Positions 1-4,960 are shown, counted from the first letter of the stretch. The stretch is 5,137 nucleotides of DNA from Clostridia bacterium (GCA_900766945.1 CAAFXD010000089.1:1-5137); one strand, 5' to 3'. The notes: generated from the letters alone by a model not told the origin. Program-made: numbers and translations.

Positions 1-64
1 CCGTAAAACCCGCATCAATTACCTTGCAAAGCAGTTTCAAATTTTTATTGTTAATCATGCTCAT
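1..64 (-). CDS. Unnamed small protein, N-terminal part only (cut by window edge)
   Basis: Only the first 21 codons are inside the window. The visible peptide begins MSMINNKNLKLLCKVIDAGF. A strong Shine-Dalgarno GGAGGTG at 68-74 precedes two in-frame ATGs. The one at 64 has 5 bases of spacing and the one at 58 has 11, so I prefer 64, with 58 as a real alternative. The start overlaps the end of the 108-residue gene upstream, which points to translational coupling at the end of the same operon. The wording 'LLCKVIDAGF' resembles a small helical protein I associate with Firmicute conjugative elements, but this is memory rather than a match I can show, and I assign no function. Confidence 0.6.
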   Translation of the reverse strand, partial: MSMINNKNLKLLCKVIDAGFT

Positions 65-377
65 CGTCACCTCCGATAAAAAATATGGTGCTGTTAGAAA
101 CGCTTTCAACCTTGCTTTTGATGATAGCATCCTTGCCGTACATAGACAGCAGAATATCTTCAAAAAGTGTTGTAACCTTTTGATAGGCATTTTGCAGTTC
201 TTTTTGAATTTCGTTCAAATGCGCATCAACGGATAATTCGCACTCTGCACAAGCGGCTCTAAGAGTGTTCAGTTGATTGGCGTCTATTGTGAGTTGGCTG
301 TTTGTAAAAGATAGCGTAAGCGAAAAAATGGGCGGGAATGTTTCTTTGACCTCAGGCGCGAAAAGGGTATCTTTCAT
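51..377 (-). CDS. Unnamed 108-residue protein, mostly helical
   Basis: I do not recognise a family. The N-terminal 35 or so residues look like a beta-rich or extended stretch (FPPIFSLTLSF). Residues about 36-85 look helical, with leucine/alanine-rich segments and a CAEC cysteine pair near residues 43-46. The tail is short and acidic (GGDDEHD). No signal peptide or membrane segment is evident. The ATG is supported by GAGG at 387-390, 9 bases upstream. The gene begins inside the last 26 bases of the preceding 66-residue gene and its own end overlaps the next start. It is therefore embedded in the operon that begins with parA. A small cytoplasmic accessory protein of the mobile element is the most that can be said. 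Confidence 0.7.
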   Translation of the reverse strand: MKDTLFAPEVKETFPPIFSLTLSFTNSQLTIDANQLNTLRAACAECELSVDAHLNEIQKELQNAYQKVTTLFEDILLSMYGKDAIIKSKVESVSNSTIFFIGGDDEHD

Positions 378-552
378 TAACGGGTTCCTCTCTTTCTTTC
401 AGTTTAGCATCCGGGCAAACTGTGCCCTTTAAAACAACGGTATTGTTTTCAAAATCAAAATGCGGACTTATGTTTGTAAGTTTTCCCGCTGACAGCAAAG
501 CATAAAATGTGTGATTATAGCTACCGTCCTTGTTGGTTGAATAAACTCTCAC
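352..552 (-). CDS. Unnamed 66-residue protein
   Basis: This is a short protein (VRVYSTNKDGSYNHTFYALL...) with alternating hydrophobic residues that suggest a small beta-rich fold, ending in a basic/acidic tail (KLKEREEP...YPFRA). I do not recognise it. Two GTG starts are possible. GTG at 552 has AAGGG at 561-565 with 8 bases of spacing. GTG at 561 lies inside that same purine run and would have almost no spacing, so I chose 552; the longer form would add three residues. The start lies just after the stop of the 148-residue gene (565) and the end overlaps the 108-residue gene by 26 bases. This is the packing of a single operon. No cysteine cluster, helix-turn-helix or membrane segment is visible. 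Confidence 0.62.
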   Translation of the reverse strand: MRVYSTNKDGSYNHTFYALLSAGKLTNISPHFDFENNTVVLKGTVCPDAKLKEREEPVNERYPFRA

Positions 553-564
553 TGATTTCACCCT

Positions 565-1011
565 TTATCTACACGGCTCGGGCCGGTGTTTTTTAGGAGC
601 ATCAGCAGTAAGTTCGGATAGCCGGCTGCGTTTGGTAGATAACTCTTGCCGATAAAAAGCCTCCATATGTGTTCCGGTCCCGGCGTATCTTGCAAGGCGC
701 TTTTCTATTTGCTTGATAGCCGATTTTGTATAGTGAATTTCACTATCCCGTACTGCTACCAACGCTGCTTCGTGATATTTTGAATTTGGTAAAATTCGGA
801 CGGTATCGTTATCAAAATAGTCCGTCATAATGTCGCTGTCGTTTTCTACAACAAAGCCATCAATCCTCGGTGTGTTACTGCCGTCCATATATATTGTAAC
901 CGTCCCCTCGGGCAGGCTACCCGGTGTATACGGTCCGGCACTGTATGACCCTTTATATAGCGTACCGTCGATTTTGACACCGTTCCACAGGAATTTAACA
1001 TTGTTGCTCAA
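565..1011 (-). CDS. Unnamed 148-residue protein with beta-rich front and helical tail
   Basis: Function unknown. Residues 1-75 look beta-rich, with glycine turns (WNGVKIDGTLYKGSYSAGPY, then EGTVTIYMDG), followed by VVENDSDIMTDYFDNDTVRI. Residues 80-135 look like one or two charged helices (KQIEKRLARY, RQELSTKRSRLSEL) and the C-terminus is basic and proline-containing. The general pattern of a 'NG.KIDG.LY' opening with a 'NDSD.MTDYF' segment is one I have seen in accessory proteins of Firmicute mobile elements, but I know no established role. The start is a TTG, chosen because AAGGAG at 1021-1026 stands 9 bases upstream and no in-frame ATG lies near. Only 6 bases separate it from the preceding gene, whose TGA stop abuts this Shine-Dalgarno. 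It is a cytoplasmic protein as far as can be seen. Confidence 0.75.
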   Translation of the reverse strand: MSNNVKFLWNGVKIDGTLYKGSYSAGPYTPGSLPEGTVTIYMDGSNTPRIDGFVVENDSDIMTDYFDNDTVRILPNSKYHEAALVAVRDSEIHYTKSAIKQIEKRLARYAGTGTHMEAFYRQELSTKRSRLSELTADAPKKHRPEPCR

Positions 1012-1017
1012 TTCTAT

Positions 1018-1518
1018 TCACTCCTTATTTACAAAGATTTGTTTTTTTCTGTTCTCATAATACTGTGGGCTTGCCTCCGGGACATCCCAGCCGGCAACAG
1101 CACCTGCGCGCATCGCTCTTTCTTGGGATTTGGAAATGCCAAATTGTCGATTGAGTTTATCGGCAAGGTCGGAGATATCCGGGCAATGTTCCAAATTGGC
1201 GTTAATGGGATGATAACCGGACTCTGAACGCCGTATCAACGCAAATTCTCCTGTCGGCATAACCGTGTAGCAAAACTCCGGAAGATAAAGGTTGATATAC
1301 GCGTGACAGCCTGCTCCGAGATTACCATTCTGTTTAAAATCCTGTATGGTGTCAGGATTGGTGTAAATGTCGCTACAATTCAAAATACCGGGCGTCCTAT
1401 CAGGATACCGTTTCCGATATTCATTAACGGCTTTCTTGCTGTCGGATGCATTTATAATGATGTAGCCGCCTTGAAACGGAAATTGCTGTGACGAACCAAA
1501 AGAAAATAAAAATTCCAT
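1018..1518 (-). CDS. Unnamed 166-residue accessory protein
   Basis: Function unknown. The protein opens with MEFLFSFGSSQQFPFQGGYI, then a segment NASDSKKAVNEYRKRYPDR (residues 23-41) that reads as a small strand-helix unit, followed by GILNCSDIYTN. The second half contains a conserved-looking SGYHPINANLEHC and ends in a basic helix. I recall similar 'FPFQGG...A..K..YR..YPDR' proteins from conjugative elements and phages of Firmicutes, without an assigned role. The ATG at 1518 has a consensus AAGGAGG at 1532-1538, though with a long 13-base spacing. That site lies inside the 3' end of the 60-residue gene, whose stop is 5 bases upstream, so the two are probably translationally linked. No membrane segment or known catalytic motif is visible. 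Confidence 0.78.
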   Translation of the reverse strand: MEFLFSFGSSQQFPFQGGYIIINASDSKKAVNEYRKRYPDRTPGILNCSDIYTNPDTIQDFKQNGNLGAGCHAYINLYLPEFCYTVMPTGEFALIRRSESGYHPINANLEHCPDISDLADKLNRQFGISKSQERAMRAGAVAGWDVPEASPQYYENRKKQIFVNKE

Positions 1519-1523
1519 AAGTT

Positions 1524-1706
1524 TTATTGTGCCTCCTTCTGACTTGACAGAGCATCGTTACATTTTTCTATCTTGTAATAGCCGGGATTGTATATTCCCG
1601 CCTGTTTTTGATGAAACTCTAACAATTTAAGCTGTTGAATGGCGTTGTTTAGACAATGGATGTTGGTTTTAACCGTTCTGCCTGTTCTCGTAACAATTTG
1701 GAACAT
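1524..1706 (-). CDS. Unnamed 60-residue basic protein downstream of parB
   Basis: This is a small basic protein (MFQIVTRTGRTVKTNIHCLNNAIQQLKLLEF...). Residues 1-15 could form a beta hairpin and residues 18-36 an amphipathic helix. I do not recognise a family. The ATG has a near-ideal ribosome-binding site, AGGAGG at 1713-1718 with 6 bases of spacing, which is the main reason to believe that so short a gene is real. It lies 45 bases after the parB stop and 5 bases before the next gene, so it is probably the third gene of the par operon. Whether it assists partition or is merely a passenger cannot be told from the sequence. Confidence 0.68.
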   Translation of the reverse strand: MFQIVTRTGRTVKTNIHCLNNAIQQLKLLEFHQKQAGIYNPGYYKIEKCNDALSSQKEAQ

Positions 1707-1751
1707 ATTTATCCTCCTATAACATTGTGTGAAAAGCCTGAAAGATGTGTG

Positions 1752-2744
1752 TTAAAGAGGATTGCGCGACGGCGTATCTTGTGCGGTTTTGTGTTCTCTT
1801 TCCAGCGAACGCCTATAAAAATCAAGTGCCTTAAAGATTTCTTTCTCAATCATCTCGGCACTTGTGTTTGGCGGAAAATATCTACTAAATTTGCTTAGTG
1901 ATATTTTTTCGCTGGACTTTTGATTTGGTTTTTCCTGCGCAAGGAGATTATAAATTTCTTGCACTGTTAAAATGCCGTTATCCTGCATTTTGCGAAGTTG
2001 AATAGCCTGCGCGTGAGAGGGGGTTGAGAGTGTTTCTGTCATAAAATCCAAAACAATTTTTTGGCTTTCAGGTGTGAGATAAGATAATTCCACCGCAGGC
2101 CGCATCGCCATAGTCAGTGCGTCGGAGTCGTTGGATTTTTCCACTGAATTATCCACCATTTTTAAAATCTCAGGAAGGAGATTGGTAAGGCGGATATATC
2201 TTTGAATTTGTGCTCGGCTGTCTGGGCTTTCTGCTGCCAATTCTTCGTTGGAGCGCCTACCTTTTAAATTCGGCTCCACTGGAGCCGAATTTTTGGGTCT
2301 TCCAGCTTGCCGCTTCATTGCGTCCAACTTCATTTTATATGCGAAGGCTTTTTCGCTTGGTAATAAATACAAACGAGAAGCGTTGCTGTCTACCATAAGA
2401 ATGGTGGCCTGCACATCGTCTAAATCGCGGACAATACAGGGGATTTTTGTGATGCCTGCCCGGATAGCGGCGTGACGGCGGCGATGCCCTGCAATCATTT
2501 CGTATCGTCCGTTTTCTTTTGGACGAACTAAACAGGGGATAAAGACACCGTTTTGTCGTACAGACTCAACCAATTCATCCATTTCCCCGTCGTCACGAAC
2601 TCTATACGGATGGTCACGAAAACCGTCTATTTCATCGCATTGCAATTCAACAATCTGTTCGTGCCGAGCGTTTTCCCTGTCTTCTTCGCTTGTAAATAAA
2701 TCAGCGTAAGTATTGAGAGACATCTTTGGCAATTCTTTCGCCAT
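1752..2744 (-). CDS. parB: ParB/Spo0J-family partition protein
   Basis: This is the DNA-binding partner of ParA in segregation of a plasmid or integrated element. It loads at centromere-like parS sites and stimulates the ParA ATPase; members of the family bind CTP. The 330 residues fall into an N-terminal ParB/sulfiredoxin-like domain (about 30-125) with the nucleotide-binding box MIAGHRRRHAAIRAG (83-97). A helix-turn-helix follows at about 165-188 (EELAAESPDSRAQIQRYIRL). The long helical C-terminus probably dimerises. The box has GHRRRHAA where chromosomal Spo0J commonly has GERRYRAA, as in ParB relatives of mobile elements. I chose ATG 2744 because AAGGAGG at 2754-2760 is 9 bases away. A TTG at 2750 would leave only 3. 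The start lies 44 bases inside parA, implying coupled translation. A perfect palindrome falls in the codons of the linker (about residues 151-160). Confidence 0.95.
   Translation of the reverse strand: MAKELPKMSLNTYADLFTSEEDRENARHEQIVELQCDEIDGFRDHPYRVRDDGEMDELVESVRQNGVFIPCLVRPKENGRYEMIAGHRRRHAAIRAGITKIPCIVRDLDDVQATILMVDSNASRLYLLPSEKAFAYKMKLDAMKRQAGRPKNSAPVEPNLKGRRSNEELAAESPDSRAQIQRYIRLTNLLPEILKMVDNSVEKSNDSDALTMAMRPAVELSYLTPESQKIVLDFMTETLSTPSHAQAIQLRKMQDNGILTVQEIYNLLAQEKPNQKSSEKISLSKFSRYFPPNTSAEMIEKEIFKALDFYRRSLEREHKTAQDTPSRNPL
2266..2294. repeat. Perfect 12-bp inverted repeat inside parB
   Basis: The arms AAATTCGGCTCC (2266-2277) and GGAGCCGAATTT (2281-2292) are perfectly complementary around a 3-base loop. 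On the plus strand the stem runs into five T residues (2290-2294), so it has the look of an intrinsic terminator for plus-strand transcription. On the minus strand it is a strong hairpin in the parB message, encoding the linker KNSAPVEPNL between the N-terminal domain and the helix-turn-helix. It might be a mobile palindrome tolerated in a flexible linker, an antisense-blocking terminator, or chance. Confidence 0.75.
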
Positions 2745-3522
2745 TGTCAATTACCTCCTTTGCAAGAGCGTGATAGGCTTGTGAAGCGTCCGAACTTGGT
2801 GCATACGCCATTGGGCTTTTTCCATACAGCGAAGCCTCAGCCGCTTTTACACAACGCGGGATTTCTGATTGAAAAACACGAATTTGCGTTCCGAACGCAC
2901 GACGAACTTCGGTAGAAATATGCTTTGATAGATTTGTGCGGCGGTCAGTCATAGTGATTAAAATGCCGTCAATGCTTAGTGTAGGGTTTAATTGCTTTTT
3001 AGCCGTATGGATAGTGTGTAGCAAGTCCTCCAACCCGTCAGTAGCATACGGTTCAGCTTGAACAGGAATAATCAGGCTGTCAGCAGCCACCAATGTGTTG
3101 ATGGTGAAAAGATTTAACGCAGGATTGCTGTCAATCAGAATATAATCATAGTGCGGCTTAAACTGTTGTAACGCTCGTTTAAAAACAGTTTCGCGGCTCA
3201 TCATCCCGGAGAGCTGAATATCCATTCCGGCAAGGGTTATATTGGCAGGAATTAAATCTACGCCCTCCGTTCTCAGAGTGTAATCCTGCCAATTTCTCGG
3301 TGTTTCGTTCAGTTCATCAAGAAGAATATCTTTTACTGAATAAAGATATCCGTTACGGTCAGGAAACCCTAATCCTTTGGTCAGGTTACCTTGTGGGTCA
3401 AAATCAATCAGTAGAACACGCTGACCGTTCTCCGCTAAGGACACACCCAAACAACTGGTTGTTGATGTTTTCCCAACTCCGCCTTTCTGATTGCAAATTG
3501 CAATCGTTTTTGCTTCTTGCAT
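2701..3522 (-). CDS. parA: ParA/Soj-family partition ATPase
   Basis: This is a deviant-Walker (MinD/ParA superfamily) ATPase that binds DNA non-specifically as an ATP dimer and moves ParB-bound DNA. The 273 residues carry the deviant Walker A motif KGGVGKTS (13-20) with its signature lysine, the A' motif LLIDFDPQGN (37-46) and Walker B YILIDSNPAL (127-136). There is no N-terminal helix-turn-helix extension. That matches short Soj-like or type Ib ParA proteins and makes direct operator binding in the style of P1 ParA unlikely. ATG 3522 is chosen because AAAGGAG at 3533-3539 stands 10 bases upstream and the protein begins at the usual place before IAICNQKGG. The in-frame GTG at 3567 lies inside the terminator stem and would add an unconserved tail. 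The gene heads the operon with parB and is preceded by an unusual leader. Confidence 0.96.
   Translation of the reverse strand: MQEAKTIAICNQKGGVGKTSTTSCLGVSLAENGQRVLLIDFDPQGNLTKGLGFPDRNGYLYSVKDILLDELNETPRNWQDYTLRTEGVDLIPANITLAGMDIQLSGMMSRETVFKRALQQFKPHYDYILIDSNPALNLFTINTLVAADSLIIPVQAEPYATDGLEDLLHTIHTAKKQLNPTLSIDGILITMTDRRTNLSKHISTEVRRAFGTQIRVFQSEIPRCVKAAEASLYGKSPMAYAPSSDASQAYHALAKEVIDNGERIAKDVSQYLR
2754..2760 (-). promoter_or_regulatory. Ribosome-binding site of parB, inside parA
   Basis: A consensus AAGGAGG lies within the parA coding sequence, 9 bases before the parB ATG at 2744. It rules against the TTG at 2750, which would be only 3 bases away, and shows that parB can initiate independently as well as by coupling to parA. 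Confidence 0.8.
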
Positions 3523-3584
3523 TTTGTGATTACTCCTTTCGTTTTTGAAATAAAAAGGAGCAACCACAAAAGTGTGATTGCTCC
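3523..3584 (-). promoter_or_regulatory. parA leader with possible terminator/anti-Shine-Dalgarno switch
   Basis: The parA ribosome-binding segment GGAGTAATCACA (3525-3536) is an 11-of-12 copy of the ascending terminator arm GGAGCAATCACA (3573-3584). The descending arm TGTGGTTGCTCC (3557-3568) can therefore pair with either segment. Pairing with the upstream copy makes the terminator. Pairing with the downstream copy gives twelve pairs (two G-U) and buries the parA Shine-Dalgarno. The base pairing is seen in the sequence; a regulatory switch is my inference. No ligand-binding aptamer or leader peptide is obvious. Confidence 0.5.
3551..3584 (-). terminator. Intrinsic terminator upstream of parA
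   Basis: Read on the minus strand, GGAGCAATCACA (3573-3584) pairs with TGTGGTTGCTCC (3557-3568) around a CTTT loop. The RNA stem is twelve base pairs, eleven Watson-Crick and one G-U wobble. It is followed at once by TTTTTATTT. This is a textbook Rho-independent terminator for minus-strand transcription, placed after the transposase stop (3615) and before parA (3522). It could simply end the insertion sequence transcript. It could equally act as an attenuator for the par operon, since only about 30 bases lie between its U-tract and the parA start codon. Confidence 0.85.
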
Positions 3585-3587
3585 GGT

Positions 3588-3615
3588 TTGACAGATTAAA
3601 TTAGACAGATAAAAT
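3588..3615 (+). promoter_or_regulatory. Possible plus-strand promoter, antisense to transposase
   Basis: TTGACA (3588-3593), a 16-base spacer and TAAAAT (3610-3615) give a near-consensus housekeeping promoter at the transposase 3' end, pointing into the gene. A transcript from it would be antisense to the transposase message. The AT-rich tandem repeat in which it sits makes a chance match quite possible. Confidence 0.35.
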
Positions 3616-3617
3616 TA
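3590..3617. repeat. Tandem 14-bp direct repeat at the IS end
   Basis: GACAGATTAAATTA (3590-3603) is followed directly by GACAGATAAAATTA (3604-3617), 13 of 14 identical. The second copy overlaps the transposase stop codon. Tandem sites at a transposon end may be transposase-binding sites, which would fit the expected position of the right end of the element. Confidence 0.6.
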
Positions 3618-4697
3618 AATTGCAGTATCCATCGAGTCAATGAGCGACTGCAATTCATTAATAAACATTTCCCACGGTGTCCTGTATTGAAAGCGTTTGC
3701 GAGGTAGATTGTTTATCATATTTTGAATTCTACATATATCTTTATCCTGCAAATGCTCAAAAGATGAGCCCTTTGGGATAAATCTTCTCACCATACCATT
3801 CCAATTTTCATTTGTTCCGCGTTCCCAAGAAGAATACGGATGGGCGTAATAAATATCCGTTCTGTGCGCGCCCTCCATCTTTTCACAGTTAGAAAATTCC
3901 GTCCCGTTATCAAAAGTAATGGACTTAAACACCGCTGAAAAAGAGGAACCAAATTGCGTTTCCAAGTTGTCTAACACCTCAACAATCCGTTGAGATTGCT
4001 TGTCGTGCACATTAAATAAGAATCCTGTATCTGTTTTTCTTTCGACAAGAGTAATTAAATGACCTTTCTGATTTTTTCCGACAATACCATCGCCCTCCCA
4101 ATGCCCAAACTCTATTCTGGAATCAATGATGGGGGGACGGTCATCTATTGAGCGCCCATACAGCCGCTTATGCTGACGAACTTTTTGTTTATGTGTTTTG
4201 CGGCGAATTTTTAATGGGAGATCAATGTTTTTTACTTGACACAAGCCAAGGTCAACCCAATTGTAAAGTGTTTGTGTAGATACAGTGTTCTCAAACAAAT
4301 GATTTTCTTTTGCAAAACCAGCAGCTGCATCTAATGACCATTTCTTTTCCTGTACTTGGGTTTCAACATATTGCAAAAAATCGTGGCATTCAACAATTTT
4401 GTATTTGCAACCACAATTTGCACGATTTTGTTTATATGCACGCTGACCAACATCAGCGTAATAGACGAGTTCAGTTGTGTATAAGGGGATATTTACATCT
4501 TTTTTTGTTGTTTTAACTTCGGTTCTTTGCTCCACAGAGCCCCGTTTAATTTCACTTCGGATAGTTGTAATACTGCGATTTAGCATACGGGCAATTTGCT
4601 TCTTAGGAGTATTATTTCGTAGTAGTCTTTCAATGAGCTTTCGCTCTTCAAAATTGATTTGATTATACTTTTTAGTACGAGTTATTTGCTCCTCCAT
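3615..4697 (-). CDS. IS30-family DDE transposase
   Basis: This enzyme cuts and joins the ends of its insertion sequence by the RNase H-fold, two-metal DDE mechanism. The 360 residues start with a helix-turn-helix region (about 12-55: INFEERKLIERLLRNN, then KKQIARMLNRSITTIRSEIKRG). A second DNA-binding part and a CGCKYKIVEC cysteine segment (95-104) follow. The catalytic core has D203 in GHWEGDGIVG, D263 in TFDNGTEFS and E297 in ERGTNENWNG. The last two are separated by 33 residues, as the family requires. Length is near the family norm and there is no break, so it looks active. I prefer ATG 4697, with GGAG 9 bases upstream (4707-4710). ATG 4712 would add five residues but has a poorly placed ribosome-binding site and lies in a hairpin arm. 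Confidence 0.95.
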   Translation of the reverse strand: MEEQITRTKKYNQINFEERKLIERLLRNNTPKKQIARMLNRSITTIRSEIKRGSVEQRTEVKTTKKDVNIPLYTTELVYYADVGQRAYKQNRANCGCKYKIVECHDFLQYVETQVQEKKWSLDAAAGFAKENHLFENTVSTQTLYNWVDLGLCQVKNIDLPLKIRRKTHKQKVRQHKRLYGRSIDDRPPIIDSRIEFGHWEGDGIVGKNQKGHLITLVERKTDTGFLFNVHDKQSQRIVEVLDNLETQFGSSFSAVFKSITFDNGTEFSNCEKMEGAHRTDIYYAHPYSSWERGTNENWNGMVRRFIPKGSSFEHLQDKDICRIQNMINNLPRKRFQYRTPWEMFINELQSLIDSMDTAI

Positions 4698-4710
4698 TTT
4701 TATTATCTCC

Positions 4711-4737
4711 ATATCTTTCCGACTTTTTGAAAGATAT
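4711..4737 (-). promoter_or_regulatory. Inverted repeat in the transposase 5' region
   Basis: On the minus strand ATATCTTTC (4729-4737) is perfectly complementary to GAAAGATAT (4711-4719), with a 9-base loop. Its downstream foot abuts the GGAG ribosome-binding site (4707-4710), and the other arm begins just after the -10 box. A transcript starting at the element's own promoter (about 4731) would contain only part of the first arm, whereas a read-through transcript would contain the complete stem. It could also be an operator for the transposase's own helix-turn-helix. Confidence 0.65.
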
Positions 4738-4746
4738 ATTATACCA
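4738..4746 (-). promoter_or_regulatory. Extended -10 promoter of the transposase
   Basis: The minus strand reads TGGTATAAT, a perfect -10 hexamer (4738-4743) with the upstream TG of an extended -10 promoter. No good -35 hexamer stands 16-18 bases upstream. A TTGACC lies further back at the element's end (4779-4784) and is 17 bases from a poor TATTCG. The predicted transcript start is near 4731, about 34 bases before the preferred start codon. Confidence 0.7.
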
Positions 4747-4784
4747 CATTTTTGTCGAATAGGGGATTTTTAGTAGGGGGTCAA

Positions 4785-4838
4785 CTTATTATTTGAATTA
4801 GCGCTTTTTCAAAAGTTTTTTATAAATACCTGCGTCTA
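4785..4838. other. AT-rich spacer with no identified feature
   Basis: This short AT-rich stretch lies between the insertion sequence end and the palindrome cluster. It contains a TTGAAA on the minus strand but no matching -10 hexamer, so I cannot call a promoter, and I see no gene. Confidence 0.5.
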
Positions 4839-4862
4839 TGGGCGGCACAACGGTATGAACAT

Positions 4863-4896
4863 CCCCTACGCACGGGATATAGTACAAGCGTAGGGG
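4863..4896. repeat. Palindrome 1 of cluster
   Basis: CCCCTACGC (4863-4871) and GCGTAGGGG (4888-4896) form perfect 9-bp arms around a 16-base loop, itself enclosed by the GGGCGG/CCGCCC pairing. Confidence 0.75.
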
Positions 4897-4938
4897 TTCA
4901 CTTTCCACGACCGCCCGTAAGGGTTGATGTAATTTCGC

Positions 4939-4960
4939 GGAACAACACCAAGGTTGTTCC
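4939..4960. repeat. Palindrome 2 of cluster (GGAAC...GTTCC unit, diverged copy)
   Basis: GGAACAAC (4939-4946) pairs with GTTGTTCC (4953-4960) and is followed by CTAC. It has the same frame as palindrome 5 (GGAAC, central AA, GTTCC, CTAC) with a different stem interior, including compensating changes. Confidence 0.75.

Larger units (their letters stand above)
3588..4784 (-). mobile_element. IS30-family insertion sequence, approximate ends
   Basis: The element carries one IS30-type transposase occupying most of its length; about 1.2 kb is normal for this family. I place the ends at TTGAC (3588-3592) and its inverse GTCAA (4780-4784). Beyond those five bases the ends match only loosely (TTGACAGATTAAATTAG against TTGACCCCCTACTAAAA), so the terminal inverted repeat is poor and the boundaries may be off by several bases. 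I could not identify a convincing target duplication. The element separates the par leader from the palindrome cluster to its right. Confidence 0.55.

Noticed and set aside
574..590. GC-rich CGGCTCGGGCCGGTG near the end of the 148-residue gene as a terminator
   Set aside because: The possible stem is short and imperfect and no T-run follows on the transcribed strand; the next gene begins at once.
830..1060. Plus-strand open frames opposite the small genes and parB
   Set aside because: They lie opposite better-supported minus-strand genes, lack ribosome-binding sites, and their peptides show no recognisable features.
2701..3567. Longer parA starting at the GTG at 3567
   Set aside because: This start lies in the terminator stem and adds 15 residues unlike ParA N-termini; ATG 3522 has a well-spaced Shine-Dalgarno.
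3615..4712. Longer transposase starting at ATG 4712
   Set aside because: It is in frame and possible, but its putative Shine-Dalgarno is only about 2-4 bases away and the codon is inside the hairpin arm; ATG 4697 has GGAG at 9 bases.
4785..4838. Minus-strand promoter from TTGAAA in the spacer
   Set aside because: No acceptable -10 hexamer lies 16-18 bases downstream.
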